Positions 7,716 through 19,300 are shown, counted from the stretch's first letter. The stretch is DNA of 64,000 bases from Bacteroidota bacterium (GCA_018830105.1 JAHJTC010000009.1:1-64000), one strand, 5' to 3'. The notes: generated by a model from the sequence alone, not told the origin. A program made the numbers and translations.

Positions 7716-7788
7716 GCGGGAATAGCTCATTTGGTAGAGCGACAGCCTTCCAAGCTGTAGGTGGCCGGTTCGAGCCCGGTTTCCCGCT
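7716..7788 (+). tRNA. tRNA-Gly (anticodon TCC)
   Basis: Acceptor GCGGGAA/TTCCCGC, anticodon stem ACAGC/GCTGT with loop CTTCCAA, and T loop GGTTCGAGCC. CCA is not encoded. Confidence 0.96.
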
Positions 7789-7793
7789 CAAAA

Positions 7794-7865
7794 GCCGATG
7801 TAGCTCAGGGGTAGAGCACTTCCTTGGTAAGGAAGGGGTCACGAGTTCAATTCTCGTCATTGGCT
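7794..7865 (+). tRNA. tRNA-Thr (anticodon GGT)
   Basis: Acceptor GCCGATG/CATTGGC (with a wobble pair), anticodon stem CTTCC/GGAAG with loop TTGGTAA, and T loop AGTTCAATTCT. It ends 44 nt before tuf. Confidence 0.95.
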
Positions 7866-7909
7866 CAGTGAAAATAATTCTAAAACACCTTAAATAAAAC
7901 AAAGTAGAT

Positions 7910-9097
7910 ATGGCTAAAGAAAAATTTGAAAGGTCCAAGCCACACGTTAACATTGGAACTATCGGTCACGTTGACCACGGTAAAACTACCTTAACAGCAG
8001 CTATCACGCTCTGCCTGGCCGATAAAGGCTTGTCGGAGTATAAATCATTTGATTCAATTGATGCAGCTCCTGAAGAGAAAGAAAGAGGTATTACTATTAA
8101 TACAGCTCACGTAGAGTACACAACAGAAAAACGTCACTACGCGCACGTTGACTGTCCTGGACATGCTGACTACGTTAAAAACATGGTAACTGGTGCCGCC
8201 CAAATGGACGGTGCAATTATCGTTGTTGCTGCTACTGATGGTCCTATGCCACAAACCCGTGAGCACATCCTGCTCGCGCGTCAGGTTGGTGTACCTCGCC
8301 TGGTAGTATTCATGAACAAGGTTGACCTTGTGGATGACGAAGAACTGCTCGAACTCGTAGAAATGGAAATCAGAGATCTGTTAACTTTCTACAAATTTGA
8401 CGGTGACAATACTCCTGTTATTCAAGGTTCTGCTCTTGGTGGTCTTAACAAAGAACCAAAATGGGTAGAAAAAATCTATGAGCTCATGGATGCTTGCGAC
8501 GAGTGGATTCCACTTCCAGAGCGTGATCAGGATAAACCTTTCCTGATGCCTGTTGAGGATGTGTTCTCAATCACTGGCCGTGGTACTGTTGCTACCGGTA
8601 GAATCGAAACTGGTGTTATCAACACCGGAGATCCTGTAGATATTATTGGTATGGGTGCCGAAAAACTCAAATCAGTTGTAACAGGAGTTGAGATGTTCCG
8701 CAAAATCCTCGACAGAGGTGAAGCTGGTGACAATGCCGGATTGCTGCTCCGTGGTATCGACAAAGATGCTATCCGCAGAGGTATGGTAATTGCTGCTCCG
8801 GGATCTGTTAAACCACATGCACACTTTAATGCTGAGGTTTATATCCTGAAAAAAGAAGAAGGCGGACGTCATACACCATTCCACAACAAATATCGTCCAC
8901 AGTTCTATTTCAGAACAACTGACGTTACCGGTGAAATCATGCTTCCGGAAGGCGTTGAAATGGTATTGCCTGGTGATAACCTCACAATTGAAGTACAGTT
9001 GATCGCTGATATTGCCATGAACAAAGGCTTGCGTTTCGCTATCCGTGAAGGTGGCCGCACAGTTGGCGCCGGTCAGGTTACTGAAATTATCGAGTAA
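7910..9097 (+). CDS. tuf: Elongation factor Tu
   Basis: This GTPase delivers aminoacyl-tRNA to the ribosome. The 395-residue protein has the P-loop GHVDHGKTT (residues 19-27), the DCPGH switch II motif and the NKVD base-recognition motif. Domains 2 and 3 are complete, ending [10 protein letters not shown]. It lies directly after four tRNA genes and before tRNA-Trp-secE-nusG. In Bacteroidota it is usually the single tuf copy and is not part of the str operon. Codon use is biased toward well-translated codons, as expected for a highly expressed gene. Confidence 0.98.
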   Translation: MAKEKFERSKPHVNIGTIGHVDHGKTTLTAAITLCLADKGLSEYKSFDSIDAAPEEKERGITINTAHVEYTTEKRHYAHVDCPGHADYVKNMVTGAAQMDGAIIVVAATDGPMPQTREHILLARQVGVPRLVVFMNKVDLVDDEELLELVEMEIRDLLTFYKFDGDNTPVIQGSALGGLNKEPKWVEKIYELMDACDEWIPLPERDQDKPFLMPVEDVFSITGRGTVATGRIETGVINTGDPVDIIGMGAEKLKSVVTGVEMFRKILDRGEAGDNAGLLLRGIDKDAIRRGMVIAAPGSVKPHAHFNAEVYILKKEEGGRHTPFHNKYRPQFYFRTTDVTGEIMLPEGVEMVLPGDNLTIEVQLIADIAMNKGLRFAIREGGRTVGAGQVTEIIE

Positions 9098-9118
9098 TAA
9101 AGAATAATAAAAATTAAG

Positions 9119-9164
9119 GCAATTTAAAGGTACTTATTCTATAGGAATAGTACCTTTAAATTGC
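9119..9164 (+). other. Long hairpin between tuf and tRNA-Trp
   Basis: A 16-nt arm at 9119-9134 (GCAATTTAAAGGTACT) is perfectly complementary to 9149-9164. After a small internal loop it pairs further at 9137-9139. No T-run follows (TAAATAAACGGG), and tRNA-Trp starts 8 nt later. It is therefore more likely an RNase processing or partial-termination hairpin than a plain intrinsic terminator. Confidence 0.8.
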
Positions 9165-9171
9165 TAAATAA

Positions 9172-9244
9172 ACGGGTGTAGCTCAATTGGTAGAGTAGCG
9201 GTCTCCAAAACCGTTGGTTGTGGGTTCGACTCCTACCACCCGTG
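9172..9244 (+). tRNA. tRNA-Trp (anticodon CCA)
   Basis: Acceptor ACGGGTG/CACCCGT, discriminator G, anticodon stem GCGGT/ACCGT with loop CTCCAAA. Placement between tuf and secE is conserved in Bacteroidota. Confidence 0.96.
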
Positions 9245-9264
9245 CAACTAAAAGTTTAGATTCA

Positions 9265-9462
9265 ATGTCAAAGATCGGTTTCGTAAACTACGCAAAGGAA
9301 AGTTATGTAGAATTAATGCAGAAAGTTTCCTGGCCTACATGGAGTGAGCTTCAAAGTAGTGCTATTGTCGTATCCATTGCTTCCCTGATAATCGCCGCAA
9401 TCGTTTATCTGATGGATAAGTCTTTCCAAACTATTTTAGAGAATTTTTACAGATTATTCTAA
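9265..9462 (+). CDS. secE: Preprotein translocase subunit SecE
   Basis: This essential small subunit clamps SecY in the Sec translocon. I start it at the ATG at 9265, giving 65 residues (MSKIGFVNYAKESYVELMQK). The longer frame reading upstream would translate the tRNA-Trp gene. It has the amphipathic helix with the conserved VSWPTWSE motif, then one membrane helix (about 32-50). The single-helix form is normal outside enterobacteria. It starts 20 nt after tRNA-Trp and is followed by nusG. Confidence 0.94.
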   Translation: MSKIGFVNYAKESYVELMQKVSWPTWSELQSSAIVVSIASLIIAAIVYLMDKSFQTILENFYRLF

Positions 9463-9521
9463 ATTATGATGGATTTTGAATCTAAGTGTGCATTAGCTAA
9501 TTCTCAAGTTTTTAACCAGAA

Positions 9522-10067
9522 ATGAGTGAACCAACAGAAAGCAAATGGTATGTAGTTCGTGCGATTAGTGGCAAGGAGAAAAAGGTAAAAGAATACCTTG
9601 AATCCGAAATTAGCCGTATGGGACTTCAATCGCAGATTTCTCAGGTGCTCATCCCCACGGAGAAAGTCTATCAGATCAGGAAAGGAAAAAAAATAAGCAA
9701 AGAGCGAAATTATTTTCCCGGATATGTGTTGATAGAAGCAATCCTGACCGGTGAGATTCCTCATATTATCAAGAACATTCCAAATGTGATTGGTTTTCTG
9801 GGAACAAAAGGAGAGGCTGATCCACTGCGTCCTTCAGAAGTGAACAGGATATTGGGTAAGGTTGACGAGCTCGCCGAAATGGGCGAAGAAGTTAACATTC
9901 CTTTTATCATCGGTGAAACTGTAACTGTAACTGACGGACCTTTTAATAGTTTCAGCGGTGTGATCGAAGAGATTAACGAAGAGAAGAAAAAGCTCAAGGT
10001 TATGGTAAAGATCTTCGGACGTAAGACCCCTCTGGAGCTTAGTTTTATGCAAGTGGAAAAGGAATAG
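9522..10067 (+). CDS. nusG: Transcription termination/antitermination factor NusG
   Basis: NusG binds RNA polymerase and links it to ribosomes and Rho. The 181-residue protein has the NGN domain (KWYVVRAISGKEKKVKEYLE, FPGYVLIEA, VIGFLGTKGEADPL) and a C-terminal KOW domain (about 125-181: GETVTVTDGPFNSFSGVIEE). Both are complete. It lies between secE and rplK, as in most bacteria. Confidence 0.97.
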   Translation: MSEPTESKWYVVRAISGKEKKVKEYLESEISRMGLQSQISQVLIPTEKVYQIRKGKKISKERNYFPGYVLIEAILTGEIPHIIKNIPNVIGFLGTKGEADPLRPSEVNRILGKVDELAEMGEEVNIPFIIGETVTVTDGPFNSFSGVIEEINEEKKKLKVMVKIFGRKTPLELSFMQVEKE

Positions 10068-10118
10068 TTAGGTCTGATGCACCAAACTTCCTAATTAACG
10101 ATTTAATTAAGGATTAAA

Positions 10119-10565
10119 ATGGCAAAAGAAGTAAGCGGATTAATTAAACTGCAAATCAAAGGAGGAGCCGCTAACCCCTCTCCACCAGTTGGACCTGCAT
10201 TGGGTTCGAAAGGTGTAAACATCATGGAGTTTTGCAAACAATTCAACGCACGTACGCAAGAAGTAGCAGGAAAAATTATTCCTGTAATCATTACGGTGTA
10301 CAAAGATAAGTCGTTTGATTTTGTTTTGAAATCACCACCGGTGGCTGTGCAAATTATGGAGTCAGCAAAGCTCAAAAAAGGTTCAGCAGAACCTAACAGG
10401 GCAAAAGTTGGTTCTTTAAACTGGGAACAGGTACGTAAGATTGCTGAAGACAAGATGAAAGACTTAAACGCTTTCACCGTAGAATCAGCAATGCGAATGG
10501 TAGCTGGAACAGCGCGCAGCATGGGAGTTAAGGTAACCGGCGCTTCACCTTTTGAAAAAAACTAG
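10119..10565 (+). CDS. rplK: Ribosomal protein uL11
   Basis: uL11 forms the GTPase-associated stalk base with 23S rRNA helices 43/44. The 148-residue protein shows the proline-rich loop [20 protein letters not shown] and the C-terminal rRNA-binding part ([21 protein letters not shown]). First of the four L11-L12 genes, 51 nt after nusG. Confidence 0.97.
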   Translation: MAKEVSGLIKLQIKGGAANPSPPVGPALGSKGVNIMEFCKQFNARTQEVAGKIIPVIITVYKDKSFDFVLKSPPVAVQIMESAKLKKGSAEPNRAKVGSLNWEQVRKIAEDKMKDLNAFTVESAMRMVAGTARSMGVKVTGASPFEKN

Positions 10566-10615
10566 GCAATTGCCCTGGTTTATTGCATTTTGTAGAACCT
10601 CAAATAAAAGCTTAA

Positions 10616-11320
10616 ATGGCTAAAATTTCAAAACTTAAAAAGGAAGCCCTTGCTAAGTTCGACAAAAGCAAAATTTACTCCTTGACAGAAGCAGTTGGTA
10701 TTGTAAAACAAATCACCTACACCAAGTTCGACGCTTCAGTTGACCTTAACGTGCGCCTCGGCGTTGATCCCAGAAAAGCCAATCAAATGGTTCGTGGATC
10801 AGTAACATTGCCGCACGGTACAGGAAAAACAAAGCGTGTTTTGGTACTTTGTGCCCCTGATAAAGAACAGGAAGCCAAAGATGCAGGTGCCGATTTTGTT
10901 GGATTGGATGAATACATTCAAAAAATCAAAGACGGTTGGACCGATATCGACGTGGTTATTACCACACCTAATGTAATGCCTAAGGTTGGAGCTCTCGGAC
11001 GTATTCTGGGACCCCGTGGCTTAATGCCAAACCCTAAAACAGGCACAGTTACTATGGATGTTGCTAATGCTGTTAACGAAGTAAAGGCTGGTAAAATCGA
11101 CTTTAAGGTTGATAAATTTGGTATAATTCATGCCGGAGTGGCAAAAGTGAGTTTTAGTGAAGACAAAATTTTTGATAACGCCAAAGAGGTGATATCAACA
11201 ATTGTAAAGCTAAAACCAGCAGCTGCCAAAGGTACTTATGTAAAGAGTATCTTCCTTTCGAGCACGATGAGCCCGGGTATTCAGGTCGAGCTGAAATCAG
11301 TAAGTAGTAGTAGTAGCTAA
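10616..11320 (+). CDS. rplA: Ribosomal protein uL1
   Basis: uL1 forms the L1 stalk and in many bacteria represses the L11 operon by binding its mRNA. The 234-residue protein carries the signature [11 protein letters not shown] and [18 protein letters not shown]. The C-terminus ends in a run of serines (SVSSSSS) encoded by an AGT-repeat tract (GTAGTAGTAGTAGC), a small slippage-prone repeat. Only 22 nt separate it from rplJ. Confidence 0.97.
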   Translation: MAKISKLKKEALAKFDKSKIYSLTEAVGIVKQITYTKFDASVDLNVRLGVDPRKANQMVRGSVTLPHGTGKTKRVLVLCAPDKEQEAKDAGADFVGLDEYIQKIKDGWTDIDVVITTPNVMPKVGALGRILGPRGLMPNPKTGTVTMDVANAVNEVKAGKIDFKVDKFGIIHAGVAKVSFSEDKIFDNAKEVISTIVKLKPAAAKGTYVKSIFLSSTMSPGIQVELKSVSSSSS

Positions 11321-11342
11321 GCACTAAAAGGAAGTTAATGAC

Positions 11343-11864
11343 ATGAAAAAAGAAGATAAGCAAGCTGTCATTCAGTCCATGACGGAGCAGCTCAATCAAA
11401 GTTCTAACTTCTATCTGGCCGATACCTCCGAATTAAATGCGGAGAAAACCAGTCAGCTTAGAAGGCTTTGCTTTAGCCGCGATGTAAAACTTGTTGTGGT
11501 AAAGAATACTTTACTGCGCAAGGCCATGGAAAATGCCGGCAAAGATTACAACGAGCTTTACGACACACTTAAAGGTGCTACTTCAGTTATGTTTTCAGAG
11601 TCTGGAAATGTTCCTGCAAAACTGATCAAAGAGTTTCGTAAAAAAACAGACAGACCCATTCTTAAAGGTGCTTATATTGAAGAATCAGTATATATCGGCG
11701 ACGATCAATTGGAATTCCTCATCAGCATTAAATCTAAGAATGAACTCATTGCCGACCTTATTGCTTTATTGCAATCACCAGCTAAAAATGTTATTGGTGC
11801 ACTGCAATCAGGTGGTCATAAATTGAGTGGTGTGTTACAAACACTCTCTGAAAGAGCAGAATAA
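11343..11864 (+). CDS. rplJ: Ribosomal protein uL10
   Basis: uL10 anchors the L7/L12 dimers to the 50S stalk. The 173-residue protein has the N-terminal rRNA-binding part (FYLADTSELNAEKTSQLRR, VVKNTLLRKAM) and the C-terminal helix that binds bL12 (ALQSGGHKLSGVLQTLSERAE). Its position between rplA and rplL is standard. Confidence 0.96.
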   Translation: MKKEDKQAVIQSMTEQLNQSSNFYLADTSELNAEKTSQLRRLCFSRDVKLVVVKNTLLRKAMENAGKDYNELYDTLKGATSVMFSESGNVPAKLIKEFRKKTDRPILKGAYIEESVYIGDDQLEFLISIKSKNELIADLIALLQSPAKNVIGALQSGGHKLSGVLQTLSERAE

Positions 11865-11927
11865 ACATCAGAATGATTATCATTCACACTAATAAAATTA
11901 TTGTAAATCACTTAAACCGAAAATAAA

Positions 11928-12299
11928 ATGGCAGATTTGAAAGCTTTCGCAGAGCAATTAGTAAATCTTACTGTAAAAGAAGTAAACGAACTGGCTGGAA
12001 TTCTCAAAGAAGAGTATGGCATTGAGCCTGCTGCAGCGGCAGCCGTAGCGGCAGCTCCTGCTGCTGAAGCAGAAGCAGTTGAAGAACAGACTGCTTTTGA
12101 TGTAATCCTTAAAGCAGCCGGATCATCGAAACTTGCAGTAGTTAAATTGGTAAAAGAGCTCACTAGTCTTGGTTTGAAAGAAGCCAAAGAATTGGTAGAC
12201 TCAGCACCAAAAGCGATCAAAGAAGGTGTTAGTAAAGACGAGGCCAATGCACTTAAATCACAACTTGAAGAAGCTGGTGCAGAGGTTGAGGTTAAATAA
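11928..12299 (+). CDS. rplL: Ribosomal protein bL12 (L7/L12)
   Basis: This stalk protein recruits translational GTPases. The 123-residue protein has the N-terminal dimerisation domain ([21 protein letters not shown]), an alanine/glutamate-rich hinge (about 38-54) and the conserved C-terminal domain ([21 protein letters not shown], ...[10 protein letters not shown]). A hairpin follows before rpoB. Confidence 0.97.
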   Translation: MADLKAFAEQLVNLTVKEVNELAGILKEEYGIEPAAAAAVAAAPAAEAEAVEEQTAFDVILKAAGSSKLAVVKLVKELTSLGLKEAKELVDSAPKAIKEGVSKDEANALKSQLEEAGAEVEVK

Positions 12300-12333
12300 G
12301 AAGGATTATTTTCCGCAAAACATCTGGCGAATC

Positions 12334-12365
12334 AACCTCTATCTCAGCTAAATGAGGTAGAGGTT
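12334..12365 (+). promoter_or_regulatory. Attenuator-like hairpin between rplL and rpoB
   Basis: AACCTCTATCTCA (12334-12346) pairs over 13 bp (one G-T) with TGAGGTAGAGGTT (12353-12365), loop GCTAAA. Only four T follow, so partial termination is likely. This position matches the known attenuator between rplL and rpoB in other bacteria, which keeps polymerase synthesis below ribosomal protein synthesis. Confidence 0.75.
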
Positions 12366-12450
12366 TTGCGCCTATTTTGCGTTTTCACGAACACGTTCTT
12401 TTTATTTGTATTATAGCCTGCCACAAACAGGCTTCTAAAACTTTAAGACC

Positions 12451-15400
12451 TTGGCAGAAAAAACTTCGGAAAGAATCAGTTTCGCATCAACCGGATATCA
12501 TTTAGATTATCCGGATTTTCTGGATATTCAGCTACAATCTTTTCAGGATTTTTTCCAACTGGAAACCAATCCTGAAAATCGTAAGAATGAAGGGCTCTTC
12601 AGAGTCTTCGCTGAAAATTTTCCAATAACAGATGCTAGAAACAATTTTGTACTCGAGTTTCTCGATTACTTCATCGATCCTCCCCGCTACGCGCTGGAGG
12701 AGTGTATCGAACGTGGCCTTACTTATAGCGTACCGCTAAAAGCCAAACTCAAACTTTATTGTACCGATCCCGAGCACGAAGACTTTGAAACCATTGTTCA
12801 GGATGTATATCTGGGAATGATACCGTATATGTCGCCCAAAGGTACTTTCATCGTTAACGGCGCTGAACGTGTTGTTGTTTCTCAGCTTCACCGTTCGCCG
12901 GGCGTATTTTTTGGTCAGCATAAGCATGCCAACGGAACAACCTTATTCTCAGCAAGAATCATACCTTTCAAAGGTTCCTGGATGGAATTTTCTACCGATA
13001 TAAACAACGTAATGTATGCGTATATCGATCGTAAGAAAAAACTTCCGGTAACAACATTGCTCCGTGCGATTGGGTATGAAACCGATAAAGACATCCTGGA
13101 AATATTTAACCTGGCCGAAGAAATTAAAGTAAGTAAGGCAGGCCTTAAAAGGGTTCTTGGCCGTAAGCTTGCTGCCAGAGTAGTGCGCTCCTGGATTGAA
13201 GATTTCGTAGACGAAGATACCGGTGAGGTGGTTTCTATCGAAAGAAATGAAGTAATCATCGAAAGAGAAACAATTCTCGAATCGGATCACATCGACCTGA
13301 TTGTGGATTCCGGTGTTAAAACCGTGCTATTGCATCGTGAAGATGTGAATACGTCCGATTTTTCCATCATCTTCAATACCCTTCAAAAGGATACAGCAAA
13401 CTCTGAAAAAGAAGCGGTTGAGTTTATTTATCGCCAGCTGCGTAATGCAGAACCACCCGATGAAGAAACTGCCAGAGGTATTATCGAAAAACTCTTCTTC
13501 TCTGATAAACGCTACGATTTAGGTGAAGTTGGTCGCTATAGAATCAACCGCAAACTGAATCTGGACATAGAAGTAGATACCAAAGTTCTTACTAAACAAG
13601 ATATCATATCAATTATCAAGCATCTGATTGAGTTGGCCAACAATAAAACAGATGTAGATGATATTGACCACTTGAGCAACAGACGTATCAGAACCGTCGG
13701 CGAGCAGCTTTACAGCCAGTTTGGTGTTGGCTTGGCACGTATGGCTCGTACCATTCGCGAAAGAATGAATGTACGTGATAATGAAGTGTTTACGCCTACC
13801 GATCTGATTAACGCCAAAACGCTCTCTTCCGTTATCAATTCGTTCTTCGGAACGAATCAGTTGTCGCAGTTTATGGATCAAACCAACCCCCTGTCAGAGG
13901 TAACGCATAAGCGGCGTATTTCTGCACTGGGACCAGGAGGTTTGTCGCGCGAACGCGCCGGCTTCGAGGTGCGAGATGTGCATTATACCCATTATGGCCG
14001 TCTGTGTACCATTGAAACACCTGAGGGACCAAATATCGGTTTGATTTCATCACTTTGTGTTTATGCAAAAATCAACCGTCTCGGATTTATCGAAACACCT
14101 TATCTGGAAGTTACAGAGGGTAAAATCGATATGAAGAAAGACCCCATTTACCTAAGCGCTGAAGAGGAAGAAGACAAAATTATCGCCCAGGCAAACACAG
14201 AGGTCGATGAGGATGGAACTTTTCTGGATGAAAATGTTAAGGTGCGTTATCTTGCCGATTATCCAATTATCGACCGCAAGAAAGTGGACCTTATTGATGT
14301 GGCTCCTAATCAGATCGCATCAATTGCAGCTTCGCTGATTCCTTTTCTTGAGCATGATGATGCCAACCGTGCCCTGATGGGTTCTAACATGATGAGACAG
14401 GCTGTGCCCCTTATGGTTCCTGAAGCACCAATCGTTGGAACAGGAATTGAGAAAAGTGTTGCCCACGATTCACGGGTGCTGATCCATGCCGAAGGCGAAG
14501 GAGAAGTGCTTTATGTTGATGCTGACAAGATTACAATCAGATACGAACGTAATGAGAATGAAAAATTAGTTAGTTTCGATGATGACGTAAAAACGTATAA
14601 ACTAACTAAATATGCACGTACCAATCAGAATACCAACGTCAATTTAAAACCTATTGTAAGAAGAGGTGAAAGAGTTACTTTAGGTCAGGTACTTTGCGAA
14701 GGCTATGCTACCGAAAATGGTGAACTGGCAATCGGCCGTAATCTTATGGTTGCCTTTATGCCATGGAAAGGGTATAACTTTGAAGATGCCATCGTTATTT
14801 CTGAACGAATCGTCAAAGAGGATATCTTTACTTCTATCCATGTTGAAGAATTTAGTCTGGAAGTTAGAGATACCAAACGTGGTATTGAAGAGTTAACCAA
14901 CGATATTCCCAACGTAAGTGCCGAAGCCACCAAGGATCTTGACGAAAATGGATTGATCAGAATTGGAGCAGAAGTAACTGAAGGCGATATCCTTATCGGA
15001 AAAATTACACCAAAAGGCGAAAGCGATCCTACTCCTGAAGAGAAACTCTTACGGGCCATTTTTGGAGATAAGGCCGGCGATGTTAAAAACGCTTCACTCA
15101 AGGCACCACCATCATTTAAAGGTGTTGTTATTGAGAAAAGACTGTTTTCAAGGGTTGTCAAAGACAGAAAGTCCAAGGTAAAAGATAAGGATGCAATCAG
15201 TGAGCTGGATTCCAAGCAACGCAAAGAAGAAGCAGTTTTAAAAGACAAGCTGGTTGATAAGTTGACTGTGCTGCTCAACGGACGTACAAGTCAGGGTGTA
15301 TTCAATAATTTCAAAGAACAAGTTGTTCCAAAGAAATCCAAGTTTACACAGAAAATCCTTCTTGCCATCGATTACAGCACGGTAAATCCAAACAAATGGA

Positions 15401-16257
15401 CTACCGATAAAGAGCGCAACGAAATGATAAAGAAGTTGATTAACAACTTCAACATCAAGTACAAAGAGATTTTAGGCATTTATAACCGTAAGAAATTTGT
15501 GGCTAGTGTTGGCGATGAATTGCCTAACGGTATCGTTCAAATGGCTAAAGTTTATGTAGCTAAAAAGCGTAAGCTCAATATCGGTGATAAAATGGCCGGA
15601 CGTCATGGTAACAAAGGTATTGTTGCCCGTATAGTTCGCGAAGAAGATATGCCATTCCTGGAAGATGGTACTCCTGTCGATATCGTATTGAATCCATTGG
15701 GTGTGCCTTCGCGTATGAACCTTGGACAGATTTACGAGACCATTTTAGGATGGGCAGGCAAAAAGTTAGGCAAGAAATTTGCCACCCCAATCTTTGATGG
15801 CGCTACGATTGACGAAATCAATGGCTATCTAGCTGAAGCCGGCTTGCCTGAAAACGGCAGTGTATATCTTTACGATGGCGGAACTGGCGAGCGATTTGAC
15901 CAGCCGGCAACCGTAGGCTATATCTATATGCTCAAGCTTCATCATATGATTGATGATAAGATGCATGCACGTTCTATCGGCCCCTACTCACTGATTACAC
16001 AGCAGCCATTAGGCGGTAAAGCCCAATTTGGTGGTCAGCGCTTTGGTGAGATGGAGGTTTGGGCAATCGAAGCTTTTGGTGCAAGTAACATCCTGCAGGA
16101 AATCCTGACAGTGAAATCTGATGATGTTGTTGGCCGTGCCAAAGCATACGAAGCAATTGTAAAAGGTGATAATATGCCTACTCCCGGAATCCCTGAATCA
16201 TTCAACGTATTGATTCATGAGTTGCGCGGACTTGGCCTCGAAGTTACCTTTGACTAA
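12451..16257 (+). CDS. rpoB: RNA polymerase beta subunit
   Basis: This is the catalytic beta subunit of RNA polymerase. The 1268-residue protein contains the rifampicin-region motif ([20 protein letters not shown]), [10 protein letters not shown], the [12 protein letters not shown] catalytic loop and the C-terminal clamp ([18 protein letters not shown]). The frame appears to start at TTG (12451), giving [14 protein letters not shown]. No ATG lies near that point, and the first residues fit the family. A rare start codon may help set its level relative to rpoC. Its length is normal for Bacteroidota. Confidence 0.97.
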   Translation: MAEKTSERISFASTGYHLDYPDFLDIQLQSFQDFFQLETNPENRKNEGLFRVFAENFPITDARNNFVLEFLDYFIDPPRYALEECIERGLTYSVPLKAKLKLYCTDPEHEDFETIVQDVYLGMIPYMSPKGTFIVNGAERVVVSQLHRSPGVFFGQHKHANGTTLFSARIIPFKGSWMEFSTDINNVMYAYIDRKKKLPVTTLLRAIGYETDKDILEIFNLAEEIKVSKAGLKRVLGRKLAARVVRSWIEDFVDEDTGEVVSIERNEVIIERETILESDHIDLIVDSGVKTVLLHREDVNTSDFSIIFNTLQKDTANSEKEAVEFIYRQLRNAEPPDEETARGIIEKLFFSDKRYDLGEVGRYRINRKLNLDIEVDTKVLTKQDIISIIKHLIELANNKTDVDDIDHLSNRRIRTVGEQLYSQFGVGLARMARTIRERMNVRDNEVFTPTDLINAKTLSSVINSFFGTNQLSQFMDQTNPLSEVTHKRRISALGPGGLSRERAGFEVRDVHYTHYGRLCTIETPEGPNIGLISSLCVYAKINRLGFIETPYLEVTEGKIDMKKDPIYLSAEEEEDKIIAQANTEVDEDGTFLDENVKVRYLADYPIIDRKKVDLIDVAPNQIASIAASLIPFLEHDDANRALMGSNMMRQAVPLMVPEAPIVGTGIEKSVAHDSRVLIHAEGEGEVLYVDADKITIRYERNENEKLVSFDDDVKTYKLTKYARTNQNTNVNLKPIVRRGERVTLGQVLCEGYATENGELAIGRNLMVAFMPWKGYNFEDAIVISERIVKEDIFTSIHVEEFSLEVRDTKRGIEELTNDIPNVSAEATKDLDENGLIRIGAEVTEGDILIGKITPKGESDPTPEEKLLRAIFGDKAGDVKNASLKAPPSFKGVVIEKRLFSRVVKDRKSKVKDKDAISELDSKQRKEEAVLKDKLVDKLTVLLNGRTSQGVFNNFKEQVVPKKSKFTQKILLAIDYSTVNPNKWTTDKERNEMIKKLINNFNIKYKEILGIYNRKKFVASVGDELPNGIVQMAKVYVAKKRKLNIGDKMAGRHGNKGIVARIVREEDMPFLEDGTPVDIVLNPLGVPSRMNLGQIYETILGWAGKKLGKKFATPIFDGATIDEINGYLAEAGLPENGSVYLYDGGTGERFDQPATVGYIYMLKLHHMIDDKMHARSIGPYSLITQQPLGGKAQFGGQRFGEMEVWAIEAFGASNILQEILTVKSDDVVGRAKAYEAIVKGDNMPTPGIPESFNVLIHELRGLGLEVTFD

Positions 16258-16265
16258 TAAAATAT

Positions 16266-16295
16266 GCACTGTTTCGGTATTTACCGGGACAGTGC
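16266..16295 (+). promoter_or_regulatory. Hairpin between rpoB and rpoC
   Basis: GCACTGT (16266-16272) pairs with ACAGTGC (16289-16295), and CGGT/ACCG pairs inside. It is followed by GCTTTTCAG, so the T-run is weak. It lies 8 nt after the rpoB stop and 36 nt before rpoC. It could be an mRNA-processing or partial-termination site. Confidence 0.65.
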
Positions 16296-16331
16296 GCTTT
16301 TCAGTTCTTTAATATAAATAGATCCAAATTT

Positions 16332-19300
16332 ATGGCTTTCAGAAAAGACAATGCAAGCAGTAGCTTTTCTAAAATAACAATCAGTCTTTCATCGCCCGAA
16401 GCAATACTCGGGCGTTCGAGTGGAGAAGTGCTGAAACCAGAAACTATCAACTACCGTACTTATAAGCCGGAACGTGATGGCCTGTTCTGTGAAAGAATTT
16501 TCGGCCCCGTAAAAGACTGGGAATGCCACTGCGGTAAATATAAACGTATCCGCTACAAAGGCATAGTATGTGACCGTTGTGGTGTTGAAGTTACCGAAAA
16601 GAAAGTCAGACGCGAACGTATGGGACATATTCAACTTGTTGTCCCTGTTGCGCATATATGGTACTTCCGTTCACTTCCAAACAAAATTGGAGCTTTGCTT
16701 GGTTTGCAGACCAAAAAGCTCGACATGATCATCTATTACGAACGCTATGTTGTTATCCAATCGGGTATAAAAGAGCAAGACGACATTCATTATATGGATT
16801 TCCTCACCGAAGAGGAATACCTCGATATAATTGAAACATTGCCTGCTGATAATCAACATTTACCGGATGATGATCCGAATAAGTTTATTGCAAAGATGGG
16901 TGCCGAGGCTATTCACGACCTCCTGGCGCGCCTCGACCTTGATCAGATGTCGTTTGATTTACGTCATAAGGCCAATAACGAAACTTCACAGCAAAGAAAA
17001 CAAGAGGCTCTCAAAAGATTACAGGTTTATGAAGCCTTCAGAGACGCCCGAACCAGAATTGAGAACCGTCCCGAATGGATGATCGTGAAAGTTGTTCCGG
17101 TGATTCCACCCGAACTAAGGCCTCTCGTTCCGCTTGATGGCGGCCGTTTTGCTACTTCCGACCTCAACGATCTGTATCGTCGTGTTATCATCAGAAACAA
17201 CAGGCTGAAACGCCTGATAGAAATCAAAGCACCGGATGTTATCATGCGTAATGAAAAACGTATGTTGCAGGAAGCTGTAGATTCTCTGTTCGACAACTCA
17301 CGCAAAGCCAGTGCCGTAAAAACTGAATCGAATCGTCCGCTTAAATCGCTCAGCGATAGCCTGAAAGGGAAGCAAGGTCGTTTCCGTCAAAACTTGTTGG
17401 GTAAACGTGTTGACTACTCAGGCCGTTCGGTAATTGTGGTAGGACCGGATTTAAATCTCAACGAATGTGGTATTCCAAAAGATATGGCTTCAGAGCTGTT
17501 TAAACCGTTCATCATCCGTAAGATGCTTGAAAGAGGAATTGTTAAAACAGTAAAATCAGCTAAAAAAATTGTTGACCGAAAAGACCCTGTCGTTTGGGAC
17601 ATCCTTGAAAGTATCCTCAAAGGGCATCCGGTAATGCTAAACCGTGCCCCTACCCTTCACCGCCTTGGTATTCAGGCTTTCCAGCCTAAACTGGTCGAAG
17701 GAAAAGCCATTCAGCTCCATCCTTTGGTATGTACTGCCTTTAATGCCGACTTTGACGGTGACCAAATGGCCGTTCACGTTCCGCTTGGCAATGCCGCAGT
17801 GCTCGAAGCACAAGTGTTGATGCTGGCTTCACACAATATCCTGAACCCTGCTAACGGCGCACCAATTACAGTGCCGTCCCAAGACATGGTTTTAGGATTA
17901 TACTATATTACAAAACCGCGCAAAAATACCGAAGAACATCCTGTAAAGGGTGAAGGCAAGCGCTTTTACGCTCCTGAAGAAGTGATTATTGCCTACAACG
18001 AAAGAAAAGTTGATTTGCATGCAATCATAAATGTAAAAACGAAAGTCAAAGAAAAAGGAAAATTAGTTGAGAAAACTATCGAAACCTCTGTTGGTCGCGT
18101 GCTTTTCAATGAAGTAGTTCCTGAAGAGTTTGGTTTTGTTAATGAACTACTTACTAAGAAATCGCTGCGTGATATCATTGGTAAGATGGTAAAAGATCTG
18201 GGAACAGCAGCTACTGCCCTGTTCTTGGATGACATCAAAAACATGGGTTTCCAGATGGCATACAGGGGTGGACTTTCGTTCAACCTGGGTAATGTGAAAA
18301 TCCCGGCGATGAAGGAAGAGTTGATTGGTCAAGCCAATGAAGAAGTTAGTGAAGTATTGGCTAACTACAACATGGGATTCATCACCAATAATGAGCGATA
18401 CAATCAGATTATCGACATCTGGACACACACTAACTCGCGCCTCACCAATACCGTGATGAAACAACTCACGGAAGATGATCAGGGATTCAATCCTGTGTTT
18501 ATGATGCTCGACTCCGGAGCCAGGGGTTCTAAAGAACAGATTCGCCAGCTTTCGGGTATGAGGGGTTTGATGGCCAAGCCACAAAAATCAGGTGCCACAG
18601 GAGGTGAAATTATTGAAAACCCAATTCTTTCAAACTTTAAAGAAGGTTTGTCAGTTCTGGAATACTTTATTTCAACGCACGGTGCGCGTAAAGGTTTGGC
18701 AGATACCGCCCTTAAAACAGCTGATGCCGGTTATCTTACCCGTCGATTAGTTGATGTGGCACAGGATGTTGTTATCACCGAAAAAGATTGCGGTACACTG
18801 AGAGGTCTTACCATTTCGGCTTTGAAAAAAAGTGAAGAAGTGGTTGAAACACTTTATGATCGTATTCTTGGACGTGTTGCTTTACATGATCTTTATCATC
18901 CCCAAACAGGAGAATTAGTAATACTTGGCGGAGAAGAAATTACAGAAGATATTGCTGAAGTAATTGAAGAGTCGCCTATCGAACAAGTTGAAATCAGGTC
19001 TGTACTCACCTGCGAATCAAAACGCGGTGTTTGTGCCAACTGCTATGGCCGTAACCTTTCATCAGGTAAACTGGTGCAAAAAGGTGAAGCCGTGGGTGTT
19101 GTTGCTGCACAGTCAATCGGTGAGCCTGGAACTCAGCTTACATTGCGTACCTTCCACGTTGGGGGTACTGCTTCAAACGTGGCTGTTTTGTCTAAAGTTG
19201 AAGCAAAATTCGATGGTATCCTTGAAATAGATGAGCTGCGCTCGGTTGATTTCAGTAAAGATGGAAAAGACTACGAAATTGTGCTTGGACGCTCGGCTGA

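Noticed and set aside
7542..7953. Overlapping frames on both strands across the tRNA cluster
   Set aside because: They translate four tRNA genes and their antisense; wording such as GREDSNLR and WRDSNPRPADY is the usual tRNA artefact.
9214..9264. 17-codon N-terminal extension of secE
   Set aside because: It would translate the 3' half of tRNA-Trp; the ATG at 9265 gives the normal SecE N-terminus.
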